A DNA stretch of 8,705 bases. Origin: Chloroflexota bacterium (GTDB lineage Bacteria > Chloroflexota > Anaerolineae > Anaerolineales > Villigracilaceae). Positions 1 through 6,275 of this stretch are shown here, one piece after another. The first letter of the stretch is position 1. Every line of letters begins with the position of its first letter. Position numbers and translations under genes: made by a program. Below the pieces are notes generated by a model. It saw nothing but the letters and a program-made list of their open reading frames with translations. It ran no database searches and had not been told where the DNA came from. The stretch is from positions 1 to 8,705 of the forward strand of contig JAJYOH010000224.1 in assembly GCA_021796315.1 (NCBI GenBank). The letters run 5' to 3'.

Positions 1-134
1 ACAGCCAAATCGTTCAACTGGAATGCCTGCGCTCAGGGTTGTGGGGAACTAAGAGTCTGTGGGGACGCGTGTTGACTTATAAAGGCTGACTCTTTCTTGA
101 GCTTCAACGCTTTTACTTGCTGCCGCATATCATT
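1..134. other. Non-coding or unresolved sequence downstream of the cluster
   Basis: No gene can be supported here. On the minus strand an ATG at 128 opens a 31-codon frame (MRQQVKALKLKKESAF...) that ends in TGA at about 31-33, without a ribosome site. It could be a spurious frame, or the start of a gene with a frameshift beyond the edge. No stem followed by a T-run marks a terminator for the cluster. Confidence 0.4.
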
Positions 135-1232
135 TCAGGAAGTAGTTGAAATAACGTTTCTTTTCTTGGACAATGCAATAGAGTAAGCTGTAGTCGTCAG
201 AAAAATCAGAATTGCAATACCGTTTAATAGTCCGCCCCACATATGCAGTGGCACCGATACAATCAGGTCACCGGTAATTCGCATCAGCAACGACATGTGT
301 AATAATACCAAGTGAACATAGAAAATGGACATATAACGAATCGGAAGACCGAGAATCGCCGGAAAGATAATCGGCGCGTGGCCGAAGATCATCGAAATCA
401 CGAAGCCAAGGAATACGGTGTGCAAAAGCGCATCGTATTTCAATCCACCTGTTTGTCCGCCGAATGCCAGGCCAAGGATTCCACCAATGCCGAGCCAGAC
501 AAAGCCCGTGATCAAGCAACTTGCAGCAAAGCGCGGCAATCCATTCTGGCGAATCGTGTGCCGCGCTACATCGAAGCGCAGCAGCCAAAGTGCCAAAACA
601 AGCAATCCGAAGCTGCCGATTCTTGCACCGAGATCAAAAACGAAAAGCGAAATAATATTTCCGATCAATAAGATTGATGTGCCGATAATGAAGAGCACTT
701 CAGCAATTTGCGGCCGCCGCACCAAACGCCCAAGTTCAAGGCGTTCCCCGACAATCGTCAGAACCAGAAAAGTCATCCACCAAAGAACGATGCGGTAAAT
801 CGGAAAACCGAAAAGCCAAAGAAGGTTACCGATCAACCAAAATAAAACCCCAGCGAACATGACAGCGGTATACAAAGCCAGTTGTCGGCGGACGATCACG
901 ACCATAATTGCGACAAACCCGATGCTACCCAGCGTAATCAACGTCGCGCCGATCGCTGCACCCAAGCCTAGCACCAATGCAGTTCCGGCAAGGCCAGTGA
1001 GGACGGGACCTATATACATCCAGCGCTGTTGAAGTGCCACAGCGCGCTCAAGTGCGATCAACGTTCCAAGAAATGCCGAAACCATCAAGGGTCCATGGAT
1101 CAAAATGAAGTTGTATTCCGGTATGGGCCAATGCCATCCCAATCTCACCCAGCCTGCCCATATTGCACTTAATAGAGCCAGAACGGCCAAAGCCAAAATT
1201 ATGAGGCGATAAGAAGAGAATTTCGAATTCAT
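135..1232 (-). CDS. Polytopic membrane protein, NnrS-like (heme-copper-oxidase-like fold family)
   Basis: This is a 365 aa, very hydrophobic protein with about 12 predicted membrane helices (first at about 8-28, last at about 328-350). It has a basic, polar C-terminal tail. Recognisable features are LIHGPLMVSAFLGTLIALER with H46, TIVGERLELGRL (159-170), DALLHTVFLGFVISMIFGHA with H271 and H285, and YVHLVLLHMSLLMRITGDL with H307 and H312. The arrangement of membrane histidines and the LHTxFLGFVxxMIFGHAPIIFP pattern resemble NnrS, a heme- and copper-containing membrane protein tied to nitric oxide stress in other bacteria. The match is from memory and loose, so function here is not established. 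The ATG at 1232 immediately follows the cupin stop (TAG-ATG) and has no good ribosome site of its own, implying translational coupling. Confidence 0.62.
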   Translation of the reverse strand: MNSKFSSYRLIILALAVLALLSAIWAGWVRLGWHWPIPEYNFILIHGPLMVSAFLGTLIALERAVALQQRWMYIGPVLTGLAGTALVLGLGAAIGATLITLGSIGFVAIMVVIVRRQLALYTAVMFAGVLFWLIGNLLWLFGFPIYRIVLWWMTFLVLTIVGERLELGRLVRRPQIAEVLFIIGTSILLIGNIISLFVFDLGARIGSFGLLVLALWLLRFDVARHTIRQNGLPRFAASCLITGFVWLGIGGILGLAFGGQTGGLKYDALLHTVFLGFVISMIFGHAPIIFPAILGLPIRYMSIFYVHLVLLHMSLLMRITGDLIVSVPLHMWGGLLNGIAILIFLTTTAYSIALSKKRNVISTTS

Positions 1233-1553
1233 CTAATGAGACAATTCCGTAATTCTAACCGCCATGAATTTTAACTTGGTTTCTGCCTCCAGGCCGCGTG
1301 ACGCGCCAGCTTCGGCAATAATCACCGTTCCGGGGCTTACAGCTAATCGTTCTCCATCCACGATCATCGTGCCTTTGCCTTCGATAAATTGAAAGATTGA
1401 GAGTCCTTCCGGGTGGGGAGGAATTTTTTGTCCTGCGTTCAAGCCAACGACGATAACTTTGAGCTGACCCTTTGCGAATAATGATTGAGGCTGCGGGCCA
1501 TGATCCGAAAAAACGATTCTCTCTTGCGGGTTTGGAATGTATACATGTGCCAT
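1233..1553 (-). CDS. Small single-domain cupin protein
   Basis: This is a 106 aa protein with a single conserved beta-barrel (cupin) domain and no signal peptide, so it is probably cytoplasmic. Motif 1 is recognisable as GQKIPPHPEGLSIFQFIEGKG (starting at residue 41). Motif 2 is recognisable as DGERLAVSPGTVIIAEAG (66-83). The metal ligands are poorly kept: H47 and E49 remain, but the usual second His is E49, and the motif 2 His position reads R86 (GASRGLEA). It may bind a ligand without metal, or be a small sensor or binding protein; I assign no reaction. The ATG at 1553 has AGGA eight bases upstream. It lies 35 bp after sdhB, and its TAG stop directly abuts the next ATG, so it is co-translated with the downstream membrane protein. 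Confidence 0.86.
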   Translation of the reverse strand: MAHVYIPNPQERIVFSDHGPQPQSLFAKGQLKVIVVGLNAGQKIPPHPEGLSIFQFIEGKGTMIVDGERLAVSPGTVIIAEAGASRGLEAETKLKFMAVRITELSH

Positions 1554-1588
1554 GGTTTTTTCCTGAAACTGGAAATGGTTCTTCTCTT

Positions 1589-2293
1589 CTATCTACCGCC
1601 TTGGCGAATTGCCTGTCTGACTTCGTTGATCGCCTTGACAACCTCTATCCCGCGCGGACAAGCCTCAGAGCAGTTATAAATTGAACGACATGTAAATACA
1701 CCGCCTTGCTGTTCCATGAATTGCAGCCGTTCCTTCGTACCTTGATCGCGCGAATCAAAAATGAATCGATGGGCCTGTACAATGGCGGCGGGTCCGATAT
1801 AGTTCTTGTCGGCCCAGTAGGTGGGGCAAGCACCAGTACAGGCGCCACACAAGATACAGCGCGTAGTGTCGTCAAAACGAGCGCGCTCTTCTTGCGTCTG
1901 TGACCATTCGCGTTGCGGTGGCGGCTCATTATTAATCAAGTATGGCTTGATGGACTTATATTTCTCGAAGAAAAGATTCATGTCCACCACCAGGTCCTTT
2001 ATGACTGGAAAGCTACGCATCGCCTCCACCTTGATTTCCTGGCCCCGTTCAACAGTCTTTAATAGAGTCCTGCAAGCCAATCGTGTATGCCCATTTATCA
2101 CCATTGCATCGCTGCCGCAAACGCCGTGAGCACAAGAACGCCGAAACGTCAATGTTCCGTCCTGATGACCCTTGATTTCTTCCAATACGTTTAGAACCGT
2201 GTCTTCTGGCTCTGTTTCCAGCAGGTAATTTTCCCAATGCGACTTGGAATCCTTTTCCGGGTCAAAGCGTTTAATCTCAAACCGATATTTCAT
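1589..2293 (-). CDS. sdhB: Succinate dehydrogenase iron-sulfur subunit
   Basis: SdhB transfers electrons from the flavin of SdhA through three Fe-S clusters to quinone at the membrane anchor. From ATG 2293 it is 234 aa, normal length. The N-terminal [2Fe-2S] domain shows SCAHGVCGSDAM with C54, C59 and D62, then C74 in RLACRT; the Asp ligand is as in E. coli SdhB. The C-terminal domain shows C146-x2-C149-x2-C152-x3-C156-P, and CRSIYNCSEACPRGIE with C202, C208 and C212, giving ligands for [4Fe-4S] and [3Fe-4S]. The residue after C202 is Arg, where E. coli has His near the ubiquinone; CRxIxNC followed by ACPRGIE is, as I recall, common in menaquinone-linked enzymes. Paralogy with fumarate reductase FrdB cannot be excluded from sequence alone. 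The partner sdhA is not adjacent. Confidence 0.93.
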   Translation of the reverse strand: MKYRFEIKRFDPEKDSKSHWENYLLETEPEDTVLNVLEEIKGHQDGTLTFRRSCAHGVCGSDAMVINGHTRLACRTLLKTVERGQEIKVEAMRSFPVIKDLVVDMNLFFEKYKSIKPYLINNEPPPQREWSQTQEERARFDDTTRCILCGACTGACPTYWADKNYIGPAAIVQAHRFIFDSRDQGTKERLQFMEQQGGVFTCRSIYNCSEACPRGIEVVKAINEVRQAIRQGGR

Positions 2294-2302
2294 CTTGTCA
2301 AA

Positions 2303-2310
2303 CACCTCTT
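2303..2310 (-). promoter_or_regulatory. Ribosome-binding site that fixes the sdhB start
   Basis: The minus strand reads AAGAGGTG, nine bases before the ATG at 2293. An in-frame GTG at 2305 falls inside this purine-rich site and would have no spacer, so the ATG is preferred. Confidence 0.6.
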
Positions 2311-2349
2311 ATCTAAAAAACCAGCATCGAATCAGAGACGAACGAGCGC

Positions 2350-3294
2350 CTAGCTCATGGTGCTTCCAAAAAAGAATATGATGCTCATTCCCATCAAGAT
2401 CAAGATAAGCCAGGCGACCAGCATTCCCCATTGAACAATGCGCTGCGCGCGGCGCCCATGAACATAATCGCGGATTGCATAATTCGCGCCTAACATGCCG
2501 TGAGTAAAAGCGAACGCCAACAGAGCCAAGTCATAAAGACGCCAGAATAAGCCGACCCACGGATAAACAGGATTATTCCAGCGTTCCACAATGACATTGT
2601 AGGTAATGTTTTGCACTCCGATGAGAAAGTCGAGCACGATGACGTGGATCGTTGCCAAAATGATCAGCAGAGTGCCGCTTGCTCGCATAAAAAACCAGAT
2701 TCTGGTTTCCAGCCGGCTTTGCGGCTGAGACCGTTTAATTTGTAGAAGCTTGTTAAAAGCTTCTTCGTTGTTGCTGTCACTCACATCGCTGGACATGACT
2801 GCCGAGAAAACTTGCAGTCGTCCGCCAAGGATGACAATTACAGGAAGTGACAGGATGGCAAGTGTCACTGCGGCTGCGAGAGCTGGGTTATGATAAAAAG
2901 GTGCCCGCGGCAGTTCCCAAACCAAATAATAGCTGGCTGGGATGAAGAGGACGGTAAACAAAACAAGCTCAAAAAAGAAGAGACGTTGAGCCGTTCGCAG
3001 ACGCGCCAGCGATGGGAAAAAATCTGCCGCAATAATGCGTAAGCCGTTAATCCCGTGGTACAACAATCCGAATGCGAGAAAGATCTCCAGTGCTCGTGCA
3101 ACCGGGCCCCTGTAGAGAAACAACAGGCGGTTGAAAGCACCCGGCCCTAAAGCGGCCACAAAAATATCAACGATATGAAGAGCAAGGAACAGGAGTACAC
3201 CCAAACCTGCGACACGGTGGATTGCCCACGCCCATTGTGTCGGACCGCCATTATAGCGCGCTACACTCTTCGCAACCTTTAATGCATTATCCAT
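2350..3294 (-). CDS. sdhCD: Succinate dehydrogenase membrane anchor, SdhC-SdhD fusion
   Basis: This protein probably anchors complex II in the membrane, binds heme b and passes electrons from SdhB to quinone. At 314 aa it is far longer than a single SdhC or SdhD (about 110-150 aa). Residues 1-130 look like SdhC: WAIHRVAGLGVLLFLALH with H26 and H40, then LLYHGINGLRIIAADFFP with H80. Residues about 200-314 look like SdhD: FFMRASGTLLIILATIHVIV with R204, S206 and H217, then YDLALLAFAFTHGMLGANYA with D255 and H265. H40/H80 and H217/H265 are plausible axial ligands for two hemes (inference). I count seven hydrophobic segments: 28-48, 66-90, 105-127, 137-157, 206-226, 247-270 and 287-310. The fourth, plus a charged linker at 158-203, is extra. 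No frameshift or stop interrupts it. It begins 3 bp after nuoN with a weak GAGA ribosome site. A single-subunit cytochrome b558 type is an alternative, but those have five helices. Confidence 0.86.
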   Translation of the reverse strand: MDNALKVAKSVARYNGGPTQWAWAIHRVAGLGVLLFLALHIVDIFVAALGPGAFNRLLFLYRGPVARALEIFLAFGLLYHGINGLRIIAADFFPSLARLRTAQRLFFFELVLFTVLFIPASYYLVWELPRAPFYHNPALAAAVTLAILSLPVIVILGGRLQVFSAVMSSDVSDSNNEEAFNKLLQIKRSQPQSRLETRIWFFMRASGTLLIILATIHVIVLDFLIGVQNITYNVIVERWNNPVYPWVGLFWRLYDLALLAFAFTHGMLGANYAIRDYVHGRRAQRIVQWGMLVAWLILILMGMSIIFFFGSTMS

Positions 3295-3297
3295 GAT

Positions 3298-4734
3298 TTA
3301 TCTCGGCCCTAAATCGGCCACCATCCGACTGACGAACTCGATCAATGAAGCAGGAAAAATACCCAAAACAACTATAAGACCACCCAGCAGTATCAAAACG
3401 AATCTAGTGACCATACCGCCTCGCGCTGCATTCAATTCGAGTTCCGGTTTGCGGAACATGGACAGCGCAACGCGCATGTAATAAAAGATGCCAATCACAC
3501 TGCCGATGACCAAAGCCGCGAGTAATAACCATATCGTTGCCTGGACGCCAACCGCGACAAGATATACCTTGCCTACCAATCCGCCCACGGGTGGCAAGCC
3601 GGCCAGGGAAAGCAGGGCAAGGAGGAACAATACAGCGGGCTGTGAACGCCTCCAGTACAAACCGCGATAAGCCTCCAAGTCATCTACTTCATTAAGTGGA
3701 TCGGAGATCATCGCGATGACACCGAAAGCCAACAGTGTGGTGATGAAATAAATGACCCAATAAAAGCCCACGGCAGATGGCGATGATAAGGGTGTGCCTG
3801 CCAGGAATCCCACCATGATGTAACCGAGATGTGCAATGGATGAATAAGCCAGCATCCGCTTAACATTACTTTGCACAATTGCTAGTATGTTACCCACCAA
3901 CATGGAAGCGATCGCAATCAGTGCAAACTCATTCCATAAAATGCCTCCATTGATGATCGCAACGTGCGAAAAGAATCGCAGCATCAGGGCAAACATGCCG
4001 CCCTTCGATACGGTCGCGATAAAACCTGTTATCGGAGCAGGCGCGGCCTGGTACACGTCTGGAGTCCACATGTGAAACGGGACCAACGCCAAGTCAAAGC
4101 TGATGCCTGCGATGAGCAATCCCAAGCCGATTACTGTAAGGCTTCCTCCGGCAGACGACGAAACTATGGATGACATCTGATCAAACTGCATTGTGCCCGA
4201 TCCGGCATAGATCAAAGCCATGCCAAAAAGCAAAATAGCAGAAGTCGCTCCCACAAGGATTAAGTATTTGATCCCCGCTTCGACGCGATGACGTTGGGAT
4301 GGAGTGAAAGCAATAAGCGGGTAAAGCGCCAGTCCCAAAAGTTCTGTGCCGAGGAAGAACGAGACGAAGTGATTGCTGATGACAAGTACCGCCGATCCCA
4401 ATGTCGCCAACAACACAAGCAGATAATACTCATCTTTCTTTTCCGCCGTTCTTTCCAGATATCCGAATGAGATCGCGGTCACCACCAGCCCGCCTGCCAG
4501 AACCAAACCAGTGTAGAAGATGGCAAAGTTATCCCAAGCGAATAACGGCGTGATGAGACGCGGCGAGAAGGTTGCGGCATAAGGCAATGAGATCAGCGCT
4601 AATGCCAGACCAATTATAGAAATCCAAAAAGTTAAACGATGACTACGATGGAATGCAATCGCCAGCATACCGACGACTATCGTCATAGATACGATGAGCA
4701 AAGGCAGAAGACTGAGAAAATCTTGCGCAGTCAT
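3298..4734 (-). CDS. nuoN: NADH-quinone oxidoreductase subunit N, antiporter-like, with TM7 Lys replaced by Asp
   Basis: NuoN is one of three antiporter-like, proton-translocating subunits of complex I. It is 478 aa with about 14 hydrophobic helices, normal length. I assign N rather than L or M from VPFHMWTPDVYQAAPAP (residues 218-234), NVKRMLAYSSIAHLGY (290-305), YRGLYWRR (356-363) and GLPPVGGLVGKVYLVAVGVQ (379-398), which follow the E. coli NuoN pattern closely. Of the key charged residues, E131 (TM5, in LGTELLGL), K244 (TM8, in TVSKGG) and K389 (TM12, in LVGKVY) are present. The TM7 position, Lys in E. coli (K217, in GFKLSLVPFH), reads D214 here (ISFDLALVPFH, codon GAC at 4095-4093). The ATG at 4734 has only a weak ribosome site, so coupling to nuoK is likely. 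The stop is 3 bp before sdhCD. Confidence 0.96.
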   Translation of the reverse strand: MTAQDFLSLLPLLIVSMTIVVGMLAIAFHRSHRLTFWISIIGLALALISLPYAATFSPRLITPLFAWDNFAIFYTGLVLAGGLVVTAISFGYLERTAEKKDEYYLLVLLATLGSAVLVISNHFVSFFLGTELLGLALYPLIAFTPSQRHRVEAGIKYLILVGATSAILLFGMALIYAGSGTMQFDQMSSIVSSSAGGSLTVIGLGLLIAGISFDLALVPFHMWTPDVYQAAPAPITGFIATVSKGGMFALMLRFFSHVAIINGGILWNEFALIAIASMLVGNILAIVQSNVKRMLAYSSIAHLGYIMVGFLAGTPLSSPSAVGFYWVIYFITTLLAFGVIAMISDPLNEVDDLEAYRGLYWRRSQPAVLFLLALLSLAGLPPVGGLVGKVYLVAVGVQATIWLLLAALVIGSVIGIFYYMRVALSMFRKPELELNAARGGMVTRFVLILLGGLIVVLGIFPASLIEFVSRMVADLGPR

Positions 4735-4747
4735 TTTTCGATTCGCA

Positions 4748-5053
4748 TCAGCCCTTCAATTCGCTGGCGGCGTCCGCATCCAAAGTCTTGAAATCCTGAT
4801 ATAGGCGCAGCATCAAAGCCAGGCCGACCCCAACCTCAGCGGCTGCCATGGTGAGAATGAATAGAAACATCACCTGACCGTCAGCCTGCCCCCAGCGAGC
4901 GCCAGCGACCACGAAAGCCAAGCCCGCCGCGTTGAGCATGATCTCGATTGACATGAGCATGAAGAAAATGTTGCGGCGCACCAGCACGCCGATCAATCCT
5001 ATGCTGAAAAGTATGGCCGCCAAAATCAAACCGTCTTGTGCGGAAATAGACAT
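4748..5053 (-). CDS. nuoK: NADH-quinone oxidoreductase subunit K
   Basis: NuoK is a three-helix membrane subunit of complex I, related to MrpC, that contributes charged residues to the proton path. It is 101 aa, the normal family length. E37 in [16 protein letters not shown] and E73 in [12 protein letters not shown] match the two membrane glutamates essential in E. coli NuoK (E36 and E72). The basic loop VRRN precedes TM2 as usual. A ribosome site (AGAAGG) precedes the ATG. In nearly all nuo operons nuoL follows here; instead nuoN begins 13 bp after the TGA stop. Confidence 0.97.
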   Translation of the reverse strand: MSISAQDGLILAAILFSIGLIGVLVRRNIFFMLMSIEIMLNAAGLAFVVAGARWGQADGQVMFLFILTMAAAEVGVGLALMLRLYQDFKTLDADAASELKG

Positions 5054-5064
5054 TCACACCTTCT

Positions 5065-5556
5065 TTATTTTTCACGCCAGCCGAGATGATACGCGCCGAC
5101 CAATCCAGCCAAGAGCAACATGGAAGCAAGTTCAATTCCAAGCAGGTATGGACTAAACAACGTAAGCGAAACCTGAATCGGCGAAATATCCTTGATGACC
5201 AAAGGCTGGCTGGAACCCAATCTGAATGCGTAAATCAATTCGACCAACAGGATGAGCGTCATCAGCGTCAAGACAGACCAAACGCGCGCATCAAACCATT
5301 TGCGTTCCTGATCCATTTCCTGCGGTCCCAAATTAAGAAGCATGACCACGAATACAAACAGCACCATGATCGAGCCTGCATAAATGATCACTTCCAGTGC
5401 GGCAATGAAGGGCGCGCCCAGCATGAAGAAGATCAGCGCCACCGACAGCAGGGATACGATCATGTAAAGCAACGCGTGAACAACATTCATCCGCGTGATG
5501 ACCATCAAGGTGGAGATCACTGCGATTGCACCGGTTACATAAAAAAGCAGATTCAT
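5065..5556 (-). CDS. nuoJ: NADH-quinone oxidoreductase subunit J
   Basis: NuoJ is a small membrane subunit of complex I linking the quinone module to the antiporter-like subunits. From the ATG at 5556 the product is 163 aa, beginning MNLLFYVTGA, with about five hydrophobic helices. The family core ALEVIIYAGSIMVLFVFVVM lies at residues 53-72; E55 and Y59 correspond to the conserved Glu and Tyr around the pi-bulge of TM3 in the E. coli protein. A strong AAGGAG eight bases upstream supports this start. The frame is open further upstream to 5613, but those 19 codons lie partly in the repeat and are unlikely to be translated. The gene is followed 11 bases later by nuoK, whose ribosome site AGAAGG overlaps its TAA stop region. 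Confidence 0.95.
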   Translation of the reverse strand: MNLLFYVTGAIAVISTLMVITRMNVVHALLYMIVSLLSVALIFFMLGAPFIAALEVIIYAGSIMVLFVFVVMLLNLGPQEMDQERKWFDARVWSVLTLMTLILLVELIYAFRLGSSQPLVIKDISPIQVSLTLFSPYLLGIELASMLLLAGLVGAYHLGWREK

Positions 5557-5564
5557 CGAAAGAA

Positions 5565-5570
5565 CTCCTT
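5565..5570 (-). promoter_or_regulatory. Ribosome-binding site that fixes the nuoJ start
   Basis: On the minus strand this reads AAGGAG, eight bases before the ATG at 5556. It decides between that start and an in-frame upstream one at 5613, which would add 19 residues encoded by the inverted repeat and lacking any resemblance to NuoJ. Confidence 0.8.
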
Positions 5571-5597
5571 GTTCAAACGATGGTTCTCCGGAGATTC

Positions 5598-5699
5598 CCG
5601 TGATTCTGTACACGGATTACGCAGATTTCACGGAGCTTCACGAATGTTTTATAAAAAATCCGCGTTTACCGTGATATCCGTGTACAAAAGTAATCACGG
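5598..5699. repeat. Nested imperfect inverted repeat of CACGG/CCGTG units between nuoI and nuoJ
   Basis: The sequence shows three nested inverted pairs: CCGTGATT (5598-5605) with AATCACGG (5692-5699), TGTACACGGAT (5607-5617) with ATCCGTGTACA (5676-5686), and TCACGG (5628-5633) with CCGTGA (5669-5674). Each arm is itself built from roughly 8-9 base units such as CACGGATT, GCAGATTT, TCACGGA on the left and ATCCGCG, ACCGTGAT, ATCCGTG on the right. The centre is A/T-rich (around 5645-5658). The transcript could fold into a bulged stem. Units of this kind resemble dispersed intergenic repeats that I recall from environmental bacterial genomes; that resemblance is memory, not a search. It has no transposase and no T-run of a classical terminator on the coding side. 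Confidence 0.75.
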
Positions 5700-5746
5700 C
5701 AATTCCCAAAGAACCTAAACAATCCATGTTGAAAGAAAGAGCACCA

Positions 5747-6265
5747 TCAAGGAAGCAGACTCTTTGTATCTACCGGGGGTCTCTCATTGACCGACTCGCC
5801 CTTGCCTTTGCCGCCAATCTCCACGCCAGACACGCGATAGAAATTGTAGCCAGGATATTTTCCCGTTCCGCTGATCAACAAATCTTCTTTTTCGTAAACC
5901 AAGTTCTGTCGGTTGTATTCGCCCATTTCAAAATCGGGCGTCAGTTGAATCGCAAAGGTTGGACAAGCTTCCTCGCAATATCCGCAGAAGATGCATCGCG
6001 AAAAGTTGATGCGGAAGAACTCAGGGTAACGGCGACCATGCTCATCTTCTGTGGCTTGAAGCGAAATGCAGTCGGGCGGACAAGCCGCGGCGCATAAGTA
6101 ACAAGCCACGCATCTTTCCTGACCGTCGGGGTCGCGCGTCAAGACGATGCGTCCGCGCCAGCGCGGCGGTAGGTATGGTTTCTGTTCTGGATAAAGAACC
6201 GTCTCGCGTTTGCGAAACGTATGCAGAAGAATCGTCCAAATCGTTCTCAGTGCACTGATAAACAT
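5747..6265 (-). CDS. nuoI: NADH-quinone oxidoreductase subunit I, 2x[4Fe-4S] ferredoxin-like
   Basis: NuoI carries the two tetranuclear clusters (N6a, N6b) that pass electrons from NuoG to the terminal cluster near quinone. The protein is 172 aa. Cys ligands are visible as two ferredoxin motifs: C52-x2-C55-x2-C58-x3-C62-P and C91-x2-C94-x2-C97-x3-C101-P. Flanking sequences are also typical: an amphipathic N-terminus ([24 protein letters not shown]), and [11 protein letters not shown] (residues 116-126) after the second motif. The tail after about residue 145 is Gly/Lys-rich and unconserved. The start at 6265 is supported by AAGGAG five bases upstream, overlapping the end of nuoH. Unlike the other junctions in the cluster, its stop is followed by a long non-coding gap before nuoJ. 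Confidence 0.97.
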   Translation of the reverse strand: MFISALRTIWTILLHTFRKRETVLYPEQKPYLPPRWRGRIVLTRDPDGQERCVACYLCAAACPPDCISLQATEDEHGRRYPEFFRINFSRCIFCGYCEEACPTFAIQLTPDFEMGEYNRQNLVYEKEDLLISGTGKYPGYNFYRVSGVEIGGKGKGESVNERPPVDTKSLLP

Positions 6266-6275
6266 ACTTACTCCT

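Noticed and set aside
31..128. 31-codon minus-strand frame beginning MRQQVKALKLKK
   Set aside because: It could be the start of a frameshifted gene, but it has no ribosome site and no recognisable similarity, so I do not call it.
132..152. Short inverted repeat ATTTCA/TGAAAT around the stop of the last gene
   Set aside because: Only 6 mostly A/T pairs with a 9-base loop and no T-run; too weak for a terminator.
3298..4734. Possibility that this antiporter-like gene is nuoL or nuoM instead of nuoN
   Set aside because: Motifs such as YRGLYWRR and LVGKVYLVAVGVQ and the length of 478 aa follow NuoN; NuoL would be over 600 aa with a lateral helix.
5557..5613. N-terminal extension of NuoJ by 19 residues
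   Set aside because: It is encoded partly by the inverted repeat, has no similarity to NuoJ N-termini, and a strong AAGGAG directs initiation at 5556.
5086..5718. Long plus-strand open frame of 210 codons opposite nuoJ
   Set aside because: It is antisense to nuoJ, with biased Gln/Arg/His composition typical of the reverse of a hydrophobic gene, and no start signal.
5640..5726. Small minus-strand frame in the nuoI-nuoJ gap starting MDCLGSLG (about 29 residues)
   Set aside because: It runs through the repeat arm, has no ribosome site, and resembles no known protein.
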